Program-made: the position numbers and the translations under genes | Source: Ostrinia nubilalis | Lineage: Eukaryota > Arthropoda > Insecta > Lepidoptera > Crambidae | Reading direction: 5' to 3' | NCBI RefSeq assembly: GCF_963855985.1 | Contig: NC_087105.1 | Span: 2,792,501 to 2,856,500, forward strand | DNA length: 64,000 nt | In this document: piece after piece, positions 19,776 to 31,460 of the stretch | Layout: each line of letters opens with the position of its first letter | Position numbering within the stretch: the stretch's first letter is position 1 | Notes under the pieces: generated by a model | What the model was told of the DNA's origin: nothing | The model's database searches: none | The model's input: the letters and a program-made list of their open reading frames with translations, nothing else

Positions 19776-20296
19776 CACTCAACATCAAATAAACCGCAAC
19801 TTCCGCGACGCGAACTTTAAAGATTTTCTTCTGACACAATCATGGTGCTCCAAAAATATTGGTGTTATTTGAAAGCCCAATAAATAAACTTAAAGAAAAA
19901 CACATTTAATTTTTTAATAAACGATTAACACTTACCATAAAATATGTGACTTGAAAAAAGACCTCACTTGGGGCTCACCTCTGGGACCAACTAGACCAAT
20001 TTGTATGGTTATAAAACCAAATAATGATCTCACGTGTCTTCTTTAATAGATGGATAGCGATTAATCCCAATTTACCAGTTTTATAGTCATAAAAGTTGGC
20101 TCAAGCGTAACTACCTATTTTTTTAAGAAGTGACTCTGGATCCTTCTAAAGACACATTTTTAGGGTAAAAACCTTTCCCTTAATGAAATGAAGTTTAGAA
20201 CTAGGCTTTTAAATGGTGCCAATATTGGTGGAAAGTGGGGATGCATTTGTTTGAAAGTGCTTGTCGCGGGAGGTGCGATTTATTTGATGTCGAGTG
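19776..20296. mobile_element. 521-bp TA-flanked inverted-repeat element, copy 2
   Basis: Same ends and TA flanks as 3949-4467, in the same orientation 15.8 kb away. Scattered single-base differences suggest old, independent insertions. Confidence 0.82.
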
Positions 20297-20303
20297 TACG
20301 TAT

Positions 20304-21607
20304 AATAAAGTTGGCATGTACAGTCACGGAATGAAAAGGGTTCGTCAGTTTTCAAATTGATTCCTTCAACGAATCGCGAGCACTTATTACCTTTTGAAAC
20401 TATGTTACAGAATAATCTCGAGTTAGAGAAAATAATCTTTAACTGTTCGTTAGTAAAGTTCAAAATGAAGAATGTTCACTAATTTTGTTTTTTAGCTTTC
20501 TGTATTCTCTGTTAAAAATAAAAAATACACGTGAAAGAATTATTTCGATACGTCAATTAGTTTCCAAGATATTGAATTTTAAAAGTGCGGGCGGCGGCCG
20601 ACCCGCCATTTTATGCGCGTGACGTCATATTACAACGACTGGCTCATATTTGTATGGGTGGAATCTTGCAAACTGAATTAAGACCCACTTCCAGGCAACC
20701 GATTAAGCTGAAATTTCGCAAACACATGTGATTTGGATGACCATGCAATATTATGATGACATGGAGCTGATCTGATGATGGAGCTGGAAGGTGGCCATAG
20801 GAACTCTATAATAAAACGACTTAAATCCATCGAGTTTGGGCTCGTTCGTTTTGTATTGATGAGTACTTCAATTCTATACAGTAATCAAGGTCTGATGATG
20901 GAGCTGGAAGGTAATTCGCAATAAAATGACATAATCGCATCAAGTTTGGGTTTGGTTAAATTTTAATTTCTGTGATGGGTCTGGATGTTAATATGTATAA
21001 TAAGTATGTATTTACAAAAAAAAATGTATTTAAGTACGCTTATATCCGTTGTCTAGTGAGCGGACACTGTGAATGTACGTCACGCGGGGGCACGTGACCG
21101 TCGGCGGGACTCGATATTTAAGCGAACTTTGAATGCCTATAAAATCATAACTACTTGGTATTTTTGAATGAAACAAAAACCAATGTATTTGTATATGTAA
21201 AAGCTTAACTGTAACATAGGTTTCAAGTGATTTTGCATACCTAGTAACATTCTCAATTATTCAGATCAAAGTTGTTTGACGATTTATCTTGTCAAGAAGA
21301 TTATTATGATTGATAAACTAAAACCTTTTTGTTGGTTCAACCTGCCATTATTATTTCTATTAAATAAAAAAAACTATTGTCAATTGGTCAATGTCATCAT
21401 TACATTGCACTGATGGATGGGATAGAAAAATAAACAAGCAAAACCTTATTCGTTAGCAAACGTCATATTATGTATTTAAATGTTAGCAGCACTGTTTCTT
21501 GCACTGTTATGTTGGCAGGTTTGACTCTTACAGTACCTAGTGCAAGCGAAAACCGACACTAAGGTGACGAACCTTTTCATTCTGCGACTGTACATGCCAA
21601 TTTTATT
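20304..21607. mobile_element. 1.3-kb element with long inverted ends and inner 120-bp repeats
   Basis: AATAAAGTTGGCATGTACAG on the left and its near complement on the right extend inverted over about 45 bp (including GAATGAAAAGG). TCTGATGATGGAGCTGGAAG occurs at 20771 and 20891, giving a 120-bp inner period. No transposase is seen. It begins 6 bp after the element ending at 20296. Confidence 0.62.
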
Positions 21608-22450
21608 GACATAGGTAACCTAGTGGTATTAAGGTAATGTTGTAAAATAATATTATTATTGCAACTCCTGGATTCAGAAACCTTACTGAAAGCTATTCCT
21701 GTATTTATAGGTACTTAAAGCTGCATTAATTTTGCAGTTCCTGTCTACAACACAGGAATAAATTAAACTACTTACCATTAACAGTATTAAACGTATTAGC
21801 CATTTATTATTGTTAAAACCGTTTACAGTCTAGAACAAACGTTTGTTTATTTAACACAAGCTTCACCACTCACTAGGGTCTAATTGCCCATCATTACCGC
21901 GACTGAGCCCAGTTTTAGAGCCTAGCCTAGTGTTCGTATAAACAACGCAGGTTAAACTGTCGGTGAGCACATAGAATATTCATGCGAGTAAATACGGGGC
22001 ACGGGCTTCTGCTAATTTGGTTTTCGACCGTCTTGCTCGACTGGTTCGAAGCCGAATGCCTTAACGGGAAGACGGATATGATTTGCTTTGCATTTGGGAT
22101 TTGGGATTGTGGGGAGTGAATATGATCTTGAGTCAGGTTTCAGATGAGATACTGGGATTTTGCTTTTCTTTCTGTCTCTTATGTTATTACTGGGGACTAA
22201 GCTCGATTCAAAATCAAGTATACGTTCAAAACTACAGTCTGCCAAACATTAATTAGACCAATGCTTTAGTTTCAATTGAAGTTTCAACTTCGTTTCATTC
22301 ATAATTCCTTCATAATCTTCAAGATTTCGATAGATTTAATAACTTTTCTCCTTTAACCCATATATGCCCAGAGGCACAAAAACGACCAAATGGTATCTAC
22401 AAGTTCTCTTGCGATGCCTATAAAAGAAACTGTGAATATGCTAAATTATA

Positions 22451-22714
22451 CAGGGTGTTAGGTAAATGGGTATATGAGCCGACACTAGCCAATGTTAACA
22501 TGGTCATATAAATGGTATGGTGAAGTTAGAAATTTGATTTCATCATTTAAATTTTTATAATTTTCATACAAAAAAAATTTTATAAAATCCGATTTGTATG
22601 AAAATTAAAATAATTAAAATGAAGATATCAATTTTCTGACTTCCCCATACCATTTATATGACCATGTTAACATGGGTTAGTGTCGGCTCATATACCCATT
22701 TACCTAACACCCTG
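22451..22714. mobile_element. Tc1/mariner-like MITE, 264 bp, copy 2
   Basis: Same ends and TATA flanks as 19219-19481; the two differ at scattered sites, mainly in the AT-rich centre. Confidence 0.85.
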
Positions 22715-22916
22715 TATAATAATCTGAGATTTAAATAGTTTTGGAGGCATCTTGTTTATTATGACCATTTTTAGTCTAAGAAGTGAACTGCAATAATGGA
22801 GATTTTACCCTTTTCTCCCAAGTCATAGGATAAGGGTACTGGTACAAAAGAGTCGTCCATTTTTAAATGTCACGAGAGGGTCGATGTTTTTTTAATTAAG
22901 CGTCACCTCTCACTAA

Positions 22917-23091
22917 GAGTAGGCGCACACCGTTGATTTTTAGTTGGCCGATAGTTGTGCCCGATTTCAAATTGTATGAAGAATCGGCCAAATCGAATCG
23001 GCGTAGTGTGCGCACTCCCATACATGCCCATACTGATCAACAGCCCGACTAAACTATCGGCCGACGAAAAATCAACGGTGTGCGCCTACTC
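22917..23091. mobile_element. PIF/Harbinger-like MITE, 175 bp
   Basis: The ends are GAGTAGGCGCACACCG and its exact complement, flanked by TAA on both sides (22914-22916 and 23092-23094). Inner arms GTTGATTTTT also pair. Confidence 0.82.
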
Positions 23092-23178
23092 TAAGTCAAA
23101 CAATTAACTGTAATATTCAAATTACCGCAATTTCGGAAGCAATTAATTTAAACGTCGGTGTCAATCACGGCGTTTTAA

Positions 23179-23283
23179 CCCTTTGCCTGACGGTGGAACG
23201 ACACCATCTTATTTTGAACTTTATGGAGTTGCATTAAGGCTCACAATCAATGAAGACTATGTGTCTATAAACCAGTTAAGGGG
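23179..23283. mobile_element. piggyBac-like MITE, 105 bp, TTAA duplication
   Basis: TTAA at 23175-23178 and 23284-23287 flank a unit starting CCCTTTGCCTG and ending CCAGTTAAGGGG, a short imperfect inverted repeat. Confidence 0.55.
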
Positions 23284-23555
23284 TTAATTCCAACCTCATT
23301 ATACCGAATTTGTCTTTGAATTGTTTTTAATTAGTTTGCAGATGGGCGAAATTAAAAATCGTTTCGGGTCGAAGGTAGGCTTAATATTTTAAGAGTCCGT
23401 GGCCTTTTCAATATAAATCTGTCAATCAAAACCTGAGAAGGGTCTTGGGAGATGGGTTTTGTTAATTCAGCCATTCCAGATAATGTTACGGTCATTTTGG
23501 AATCATTAGACCTAAGAATAACGCAAGATTTACTAAACTCTATAAATTCAGTTCC

Positions 23556-23703
23556 AAAGTTTCAACCACACCAACGAGTGCAGATCGCCATTGCCGGCGC
23601 AAACAAAGGCCAATGACAGGTCGCGCGACCCTTGACAGTTCACGCGACCTGTCATTTCCCTATGATCGCGCCAATCTGCACGCGTTGGTGTGGTTGAAGC
23701 TTT
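23556..23703. mobile_element. MITE, 148 bp, 'AAAGTTTCAACCACACCAAC' ends
   Basis: The ends are inverted over about 35 bp, and a second palindrome (TGACAGGTCGCGCGACC and complement) lies in the middle. Confidence 0.72.
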
Positions 23704-23734
23704 AAACAATAGTACAGTGGCCCCCTTGTTTTTC

Positions 23735-24030
23735 TTTTGTTTTAACCAAAAGACATCCACTGCTGGACAAAGGCCTTCCCCAAGGAATTCCACAGTCCTG
23801 CGCTACCCGCATCCAAGTATTTGCTGCGACCTTCACCAAATCGTCTTCCACCGAGTTGCTTGTGCCCAGTTTTCACCATCAATCCCTAATTTTTAAGTGA
23901 CCCATATGAAAACAAAATAATATTATGTGTTACCATAGGGGTCACCTAAAAATTAGGGAAAGATGGTGAAAACGGGCATTAGTCTACGTCTTCCAGTCAG
24001 TGGTCACTACTCAAGAAATTTTCCACCCAA
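23735..24030 (+). repeat. 'CCACTGCTGGACAAAGGCC' repeat, split by a MITE
   Basis: The 5' part is 23735-23858 and the 3' part, starting CTACGTCTTCCAGT, is 23983-24030. Together they line up with the uninterrupted copy at 54838-55015. The 124 bp between them is a separate inverted-repeat element. Confidence 0.72.
23859..23982. mobile_element. MITE with 'GCCCGTTTTCACCATC' ends
   Basis: The arms read TGTGCCCAGTTTTCACCATC on the left and its near complement on the right, and both continue into CCCTAATTTTTA. A sister copy is at 30078-30191 and a partial one at 3552-3632. Confidence 0.75.
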
Positions 24031-24039
24031 GACTCTATT

Positions 24040-25680
24040 TTGGTATGCCCAATTTATTAAGGGACAATATTATTTGATCCTCTAAAAACTAATTGATCTT
24101 TTTTGTATGTGCGCTTTTAAAAATAAATGATGTATTTTATTATATTTTATCTTTATATTAATTATTGGGTCTATATTAGTTGATCTACGGATAAATTATG
24201 AATGATCTTCATTTAAGGTAACATAATATTTATGTTTAACATACTCTTTTAATATTTGGTAAACAAAAATAATATTTTGATCCTCTTTTTTAGTTATTGA
24301 TCTTTAATTTTGTTAATTTGATGATTTTTATATCAAGTTTGCCTTTTAATATTGATCACCTAATAAATACATTTCGATCTATGTATAACTTAACTTTAAA
24401 ATATATTTGATCTAACTAAAAATATTATTGGTTAATATTTTTAATTAAAAAATATCTTTTAATTTACGCGGTACTTTGTAGTTGAGTGACAATCGTCCGT
24501 CATTGGTTACTGAGTTGGCCAAGGGCTTAGCGCCAATAAGCAAGCAGAATGGTACATTGCCATGTTTGTTTAAATTACAAGCTTTGCTTAGTTTGGGACT
24601 AGAGGCGCTATGTAAAATAATTTCTTACTTCTGTCATCCCTGAACCCGACATCATAATTTTTACCTCTTTTTTTTTTTTCTCTCGACCGTGATCAGTGTC
24701 CATAAAGTCATCTGTCAACGGGTCGATTAGACACGATAAAAGCACTAAACGATATTTGTTTACTTTTAGTGCGACATCGGGTCGTAAGGACCTGATAAGT
24801 TTTTTTTTCCAAATATTTACTGTGTTTGACGAAACAATTGCAAAACAATATGTATCTTTCGTACCTACTACTAATAATTAACTTTTAAAAAAAATAAAAC
24901 CGACTTCAAATGCGTGAACACAAAAAAAAACTAAAAATTAAAAATATTGCGTATAAAAAAGTTCATCCCCAATTTTCCACCCTTGGGGGTTGTTTTTTCT
25001 ATTATTAAATTTAAATGGGACCACCCTTGAGGTATTACCTATACGCCGAAAAAAGATTTGTTCAAATCGGTTCATAATTGGCGGAGTTATCGCGTAACAA
25101 ACATAGAAAAAAAAAAAAAAAAAACATACGGGTTGAATTGAGAACCTCCTCCTTTTTTGAAGTCGGTTGAAAAGACCGAATATATCCATCCCGCACCAAC
25201 GCATCCAGCACCTAAGGTCAATTCGACCCGATAACGCAGTGTGAACGTGTTAAGTATGCTTTTTTAATAAAAAATAAATCTTTGAACATCAAGTGCCTTT
25301 AAATAGTTTCCATCCTTTGACTACAACTTAATAAAAATAAGTACCATAACATAATTATTTTGAAGATTATTTGATATAGACAAAAAATAATTTATACAAA
25401 TCGAATTATTTAAAAAAGTATCACAATATTGAATATTTGGTGCTCATTTATTTTATTTTTGAGGACCAACAAGTAACGATCAGATATAATTTTTACATCT
25501 CAATAATTTTTTGCGTAGTTCAAAAGAGATTAAAATATCGATCGATTTAATTTATTTTATGTCTCAAAGAAAGAGGATCAATCATTAAAATAGATGACCA
25601 TTTAGATTTTTTTTTTGCCGTTTTTGCTAATTTAAAAAGATCATTTAAATACATGCCATTTATTAACTAACGTCTCACGG
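24040..25680. repeat. AT-rich stretch dense in TTGATC/GATCAA words
   Basis: Nine GATC words, mostly TTGATCT or TTGATCC, lie between 24070 and 24420; more, often in the opposite sense (GATCAA), lie at 25476-25645. A separate inverted-repeat insert is at 24896-25172. It may be one large decayed element; no ends were found. Confidence 0.35.
24896..25172. mobile_element. MITE with 'AAACCGACTTCAAA' ends
   Basis: AAACCGACTTCAAA on the left and TTTTTTGAAGTCGGTTGA on the right are inverted. An A run at 25108-25125 and the block GGGGGTTGTTTTTTCTA lie inside. The frame on the minus strand is not a gene. Confidence 0.6.
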
Positions 25681-25944
25681 TTGCAAGTAATATATAAAAC
25701 TAGGTTTTGAGGATTAGAGTTATACGTAGCTTAAATCTAAGCAAAAAACCAAGGATACTCGCTTGTGAAACGAACACGCTAGGCGTGACATTTCGCCGTG
25801 ATCTTAAAAAAATGTGGCGGCATTGAATGTGTTAAAGCGTAACTTTACTAACCACCGCATGGCAATAAAAATGGCCTAACTAAAAGCTATATCCACACTA
25901 CAGAGCTGGTACAATAATTCGTTGTTACACTAATCCGTGAACCG

Positions 25945-26086
25945 TAGGTACAGTCAGCATCAAATAGTTCGTGACACCCAAAGTAGCCAGAAAGTTCGCA
26001 ACACGTCTTTGTTACAATGGAATAAGGTTGTATTGACAAGTTTTCGGCGACTTTAGGTGTCTAGTATTTGACGCTGACTGTACCTA
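25945..26086. mobile_element. MITE, 142 bp, 'TAGGTACAGTCAGC' ends
   Basis: TAGGTACAGTCAGC and GCTGACTGTACCTA are exact complements, and the inverted match continues imperfectly inward for about 25 bp more. Confidence 0.75.
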
Positions 26087-26585
26087 CTACATTCATCCTA
26101 TGTGTCCTACGTCATAAGCCAGCAGGTGGCAGTAAAGTAATAATTTTACGAGATCCGAGCTAAGTTAGTGAGTACTCGCGTACTCGGTGAGTTGAGTGTC
26201 TACTGTGATGTGTAGTGATGTAGACCAGTTGGGATGAATGCCTATGATTTGTCGATGTAGTTAGGCGGATAAGTTTTAGGAGATGATCTGATTTAAACTT
26301 ACGACTTAAAAAATGGTTAATGATCAGTTTATTTTATTATGGGTGGATTCGACCGAACTAGAGTAAATATTAATCTCAGAATAAATCTTCAGTTTTGACA
26401 TATTTCCCATACTGAAACTGTCCATGTGTCAGTTATACCAGGAGTTATTCTCGGATAAAAGTTTGGTTGAATCGGGCCTAAGAGTATTAATTAAGCTTTA
26501 AAAACCAGCTAAGTTAAGTGCTGCAACTGCACTCACTTTTAAAATAACAGTTAGTTTTTATTGAATAAAATAAAGAATTATTAAT

Positions 26586-26711
26586 TTATTGATATCTGCG
26601 TGTTGTCGGTTTCATCCAATTCAGTAAAGCAACAAACATGACAATGACAAAAGATGGAAACATCCATTCATGGTGATCGTTCTGCAGCTCAAAATCATAA
26701 CTACTGCTAGC
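26586..26711 (-). CDS. Possible terminal exon with a membrane segment (unrecognised)
   Basis: The minus-strand open frame of 41 codons ends in TAA. It reads a polar start (YDFELQNDHHE), a hydrophobic run (MFPSFVIVMFVALLNWM, about residues 17-33) and a basic tail (KPTTRRYQ). This is the pattern of a C-terminal membrane anchor with a short cytoplasmic end. A possible AG acceptor (TATTAG) precedes it but has a poor pyrimidine tract, and AATAAA overlaps the stop. No partner exon was found upstream on the minus strand. It could be chance. Confidence 0.25.
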   Translation of the reverse strand, partial: ASSSYDFELQNDHHEWMFPSFVIVMFVALLNWMKPTTRRYQ

Positions 26712-27129
26712 CTAATAGATCTTATTTTGGCTACTTCTTGACCAACCACAATCACTAAACTTTTACACTCCAACAATAACAACACTATTCAACTCAGTCA
26801 CAACAGCCCACATTTCTTGTATAGTCCACCTGTAAGTATTCAATCGATACGTCTCAAGATCCGACTTACGTTGCGAGGACGGACTTATCCCGGCGACTGT
26901 CCCGGGCTTAGCTCCGTCCGGCAATCAGGACACGTCCTTCGTCTGGGACATAGCCTGTGGTGCAAGGCAGTAGCTTTAATAAAGACAGCCGATCATAAAA
27001 GGCTAAAAACTGTGGCATTTTATTAGTTGTAATAGGTAGAGCTCCACATAACCTGTCGCCATGACCACAGCGGCGGTTATGCAGTTTTATGCATTTTTCC
27101 ACGTAAAAAAAGATGTGGGTCGGAAGACG

Positions 27130-27225
27130 TAGTGAGGACAGGTCTCCCACGGGAAGTCTCTGGATGCAGGCAGCGCAAGATCTTTGTCGAAATCCTTGGG
27201 AAAGGCCTTGGCCCAGCATTGAACG
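27130..27225 (-). repeat. 'CCACTGCTGGACAAAGGCC' repeat fragment
   Basis: On the minus strand the order is CAATGCTGGGCCAAGGCC, AAGGATTTCGACA, then TGCCTGCATCCAGAG, as in the other copies. Confidence 0.65.
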
Positions 27226-27875
27226 AAAGGTGCAAGTTTACCATTAAGCAATCGTTTCTTTGAAGTTACAAAATTAGTATCAGATATTCTTATTACAGTA
27301 GCTTATTTATTTAAATAGACTTTATTTCAAAACCTTTAACTTTTTTCTTGCACCAAACATATTTTCACGACAGTCGATAATACTTCTAGACGACTTATCG
27401 ATACGCGCGCACATCACTAGGTGGCGATATTTTAAACAGATTAGGCACTTACATATCGGCTTTCGATCCGTTCTGTTGGTTTTGCGTCTTGTAATCCTGC
27501 TAAGTGCTGCAATTTGATTTAATAATATCGAGGATAGATGGCGTTGTACGCAGTTACATCGTGGTAGTGTTTTTTAATTGGAAAATGCTTTAATTTTTTT
27601 GTGCAAACAAAACATAATATTAGAAGACCTTTACGTTTAGGATGGTTTATTTATAATAAAAATATTTTAAATTATCATAAACATGAAAATAGTTAATACT
27701 TTGGCAGCCTATCACGTTCCCGTGTCGTTACGTGTCAGCGCTACCTGCCTATCCTAATATACCTTGCTGAAAAAGTGTTAAATTAAATGATACTTAAAAG
27801 TTTTTTTTTATTCAGTCAAAACCCTGCAAGGCGAGTAAAATTTCCAATTCTATTCAGTTACAGCTCAGAGGGCCT

Positions 27876-28038
27876 AGTGCGAATTTACATCAAACGCGCT
27901 CAATAGTGAGCGCGTCAAAAAATGACATTGAATGTATGATGGATTGTACAGCGCCCCTAGCGGAAACGTTCAAGAACTAAAATGTTCATACAGTTTTTTA
28001 ACGCGCTCACGTGAGCGCGTTTGATGTAAACTCACACT
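27876..28038. mobile_element. MITE, 163 bp, 'ACATCAAACGCGCTCA' ends
   Basis: AGTGCGAATTTACATCAAAC on the left and GTTTGATGTAAACTCACACT on the right are inverted; GCGCTCA blocks extend the arms. Confidence 0.78.
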
Positions 28039-28047
28039 CATCCCTTA

Positions 28048-28266
28048 GCCCCAGTTTTTTGATTCATAGTTAAAATAACAAATTGTTAAATTTTGCTACT
28101 AATGGTTAAATATTAACAAAATGTAAACTAATAGTTAAAAAATGTACTAAAAGTCAAGCTAACCATTGTTCGAAAAACATTTTTTTCTGATATTTAACCA
28201 CTTGTCATTTGACATCTGTCAAATTTGACCATTGGTTATTTTAACTACGAATCAAAAAACCGGGCC
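28048..28266. mobile_element. PIF/Harbinger-like MITE, 219 bp, TTA duplication
   Basis: GCCCCAGTTTTTTGATTCAT and its near complement, flanked by TTA on both sides (28045-28047 and 28267-28269). It begins 9 bp after the previous MITE. Confidence 0.78.
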
Positions 28267-28826
28267 TTAGTGCCCTTTGCAAGGTACTACTATCAGCTGG
28301 GGCTGTATGAGAGTGATAAAATAGGTAATATATTATATGTTTACATCAAGTAAATACGGAGTAATGTAAACAACAAGTCAACTTCGACACCTTCTAATTT
28401 CCCACAGGTACCTATGCGGTTTCATTCACTCACTTGTTTGTGCGACAAACACAGGGTTGTCAACGTGTAAATCTTTTACATAAAAAAAGAAAAAATAAAT
28501 TAAGTTTTATTCATTAGTTTTGGATGTAGTTTGGCAAATATTGCGTTCGTTAGGGTAATTTTACTTCAGTTTTCATAATTTCTGTAATGAATTTCTTTCA
28601 ACTGGTCTCTGAAATCACAGGTCTTAAGGGAAGTGTCCAGAAAGCTAGCTATATTACCGTGGCGACTAAATAGATTAAAATTATCTTTTTCCCTCTTTAT
28701 AACTTTTTTCTTGTTTTTATATTATGAACATTGCACTCTATCCAAAAAGAGATCATAGCTATTAAGCAATTAAGGGAGAGGCATTTATTACTTACATGAG
28801 TTTATTAACAGATTTAAGACAACGAA

Positions 28827-28945
28827 AGCCATTTCATACATAAAAATAGTACCTCTAGGAATAGCACTTCACTTCTACTCTTTGCCACTAAGCGTTATCT
28901 ACTGAGGTAACGCGCTTCTTCATATTTTTATGTATGAAATAAGCC
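28827..28945. mobile_element. Small inverted-repeat element
   Basis: ATTTCATACATAAAAATA (28831) and its exact complement (28923-28940) form the arms. Confidence 0.6.
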
Positions 28946-29507
28946 GTTATTGCCACTAAAGAATAAACCAACACTTGACAACCCTGCGGATGATAAACGA
29001 CAATGACGTCCCGGCTCAGGAGTGGCGTTTTTCCATAACCTCCCATACGAAATGACTCGCGGATAGCTTTATAGGATTCGGGGTGTTTGCGTTAAATTGA
29101 CTAACTAGCCTGGATGATTTATGTGATAAGCTGTGTTTTGGAAATACGCCGCTCTAATGAAAGTATACTTTGGTGGGTGAACGAACTTAGGGTGAGGTGT
29201 GTGGGATGCATTGTACGTTATTGTGATACTTTTTATTACGTGGGCCTTATAGACTAAGAGCTGGTGAACGCCAGACCTACGTCATTTTATAAAAGCTGAA
29301 AGTTTGTCAGCGTATGCTCCCAATATAGGATAGAATGTTGGTGAATCATGAAGTTTGGGTCATCGTGGCTTTGGCAGCTATCCTAAAAAACTGTCTGACA
29401 ATTATATCGAAAACGAATCTGATTGTAGGACCTTTATTTGTGTTGGTAAGTTTGGCACATTACATAAGTGCAATACTAACATCTTATGCAGCTGTATTGA
29501 GTACTAG

Positions 29508-29706
29508 CTTTTGCCCGCGGCTTCACCCGCGTGAAATTTAGTTTGTCACAGATCGTCATAAATTATAGCCTATATGGTATTCCAGGTTATAAACAAAAAT
29601 ACTGTAAAGTTTCACCAAAAGCCGTTCAGTAGTTTTTCCGTGAAAGAGTAACAAACATGTTAACATCCAGACATCCATACAAACTTTCGCATTTATAATA
29701 TTAGTT
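29508..29706 (-). repeat. 'AATATTATAAATGCGAAAG' interspersed repeat
   Basis: Minus-strand relative: it starts AATATTATAAATGCGAAAG and ends GCCGCGGGCAAAAGCTAGTA. It lacks the TGAGTCCCGG block. Confidence 0.7.
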
Positions 29707-30077
29707 ACACTATTTTGCTATAAAAATGTGCAACCTGATATACTGGGCATATTACTAGAGATATATTCTAAGCATAACTTCCAAAACATACACATTCCAT
29801 CTCGTATGTACCTTTACATTCTCCTCGGTGCGTACACAAATATATTTCAAGAAATCATAGAAGAAATCTACCAAAAACATCCGAGCGAGCATTCCTAACA
29901 TCTGCGCTTTGATTTATATTCTATGTTTTGTGCTTCTTAGTAATAAATCAGCCAAGTCTTGCCCGTCGTCTGTCGTAAATAAACGAATACTTTAGATTCG
30001 CATAGATTCCGCGTCGCGAATGCTTGGTTTTGTTTTGCGAAACGCAAACGGTATTGGAGCTGTTAAACCAAAAGATG

Positions 30078-30191
30078 CTTATGCCCGTTTTCTCCATCAA
30101 TTCCTTATTTTTAAGTGAAACATAACAGGAATTTTGTTTTTTTATTAACTTAAGTGAATAATTAAGGATTGATGATGAAAACGGTCATAAG
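30078..30191. mobile_element. MITE with 'CTTATGCCCGTTTTC' ends
   Basis: CTTATGCCCGTTTTC on the left and GAAAACGGTCATAAG on the right are inverted; the sub-ends carry CCTTATTTTTAAGTG. Same family as 23859-23982. Confidence 0.75.
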
Positions 30192-30680
30192 TCCTTTTCT
30201 CTTTTAACTAGGGTAAACATCCAGTCAATAACACTTATGGGGATGTCGTAGAGTTACTGGACAGATCTTTATTGAATTAAAAATAGCATTTCTATTACAA
30301 CAACTAAGATGATTGCGACTGATGTAGTAGATAAAAAGATGATAAATTGCATTTTGCATTTGGAGTAACATTTATTAAGGACGTTTAAGGCCCAGAACAG
30401 ACGGTGAAACGCAACTGCAACGAAACTGCAACTGCTAGTTACTTTTGAGTTGCATCTAAGTTTCTGCCATAGCGTCCGTTGAGAGACCACATAAATGACG
30501 CGACCAGTTTGAAACTTTCAGTTTCAGTTACATTCATCAGAATCATCACAAAGTTGCAGTTTCGTTGCAGTTCCGTTTCACTGTCTGTTCTGGGCGTAAG
30601 GGGTGTTTTGTCCAATAACTGAAAACTTACCCTAGTATTATGAACACTTAATATCGACAAGGGAGATTAGATTACATAAA

Positions 30681-30850
30681 TATCTTTTTTATCAACGACG
30701 AGGAAGCTCTTGGCCTGCATCTCACCTGATGGAAAGTGATAATCAGGCCGAATGTGGAAGCGAGTTTTACCCGGAATCCTCAGCTACAGAAGAACTGGCT
30801 TTCATACGTCCAACTGCCGGAACACAACAATGCTGTTAACCTGTATCCTA
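30681..30850 (-). repeat. tRNA-derived SINE, 5'-truncated
   Basis: On the minus strand it matches the body and tail of 57213-57478 (CAGGTGAGATGCAGGCCAAG near its end). The Pol III head is missing. Confidence 0.68.
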
Positions 30851-30854
30851 TAAA

Positions 30855-30985
30855 GGCATAGAGATAGTTTGAGTCCCGGAAAAGGACATTGGATAGTTTT
30901 TATCCCGGTGTTTATAACAGGGACGCGCGCGAAGTTTTTCTGTGACAGACAAAATTTCACGCGGACGAAGCCGCAGGCTAAAACT
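30855..30985 (+). repeat. 3' half of the 'AATATTATAAATGCGAAAG' repeat
   Basis: It starts at AGAGATAGTTTGAGTCCCGG and ends in GCGGACGAAGCCGCAGGC. It lies directly after the SINE at 30681. Confidence 0.7.
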
Positions 30986-31404
30986 TAGTCGGTTTATAAA
31001 AGTAAAGTATATGTTACAAGTAATTTTTCACAATCTGTTATTATGGACAAAAAACTACAACTGACGTCTCAACTTAGTAATAAAACAAACAATTTAAACC
31101 CAAATTTCATCTGTCCTAATTGAAAAGGCTTAGGAGTTGATCTTCATATTACAACTGAAATTAGTCTAAAGGATCTCGACTCAAAGTGAGGCAATTTCTC
31201 AACGCGTAACAGATGAGGCGATTTGTGAGAAGAAAAATAGTAATGAGGCATAAGATTGCTAGAAAAATAAAGCACGCATTTATAAAGCAATCACTGTTTT
31301 AGGACGAACTTGAGATAAATCTTTTAAAGCGATGTCACTTTTGCATCGTGTTCACTTGAGTTGAGCCTTTATTTCACGCACTTAATGTGATGACATTCTC
31401 TTCC

Positions 31405-31460
31405 AATAAATTTTTGGAAATCCGTGGGGAAAGTCTTTGTCCAGCAGTGGAAGGCCAATA
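31405..31460 (-). repeat. 'CCACTGCTGGACAAAG' repeat fragment
   Basis: Only the core CCACTGCTGGACAAAG and the 'GGATTTCCA' block are left, on the minus strand, about 50 bp before the pogo-like element. Confidence 0.6.

Larger units (their letters stand above)
26087..27875. other. Intergenic with a GC-richer unknown repeat
   Basis: Besides the possible exon at 26586 and the repeat at 27130, the stretch 26860-27060 is GC-richer (CCCGGGCTTAGCTCCGTCCG) and may be another transposon piece. The rest is unassigned. Confidence 0.4.
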
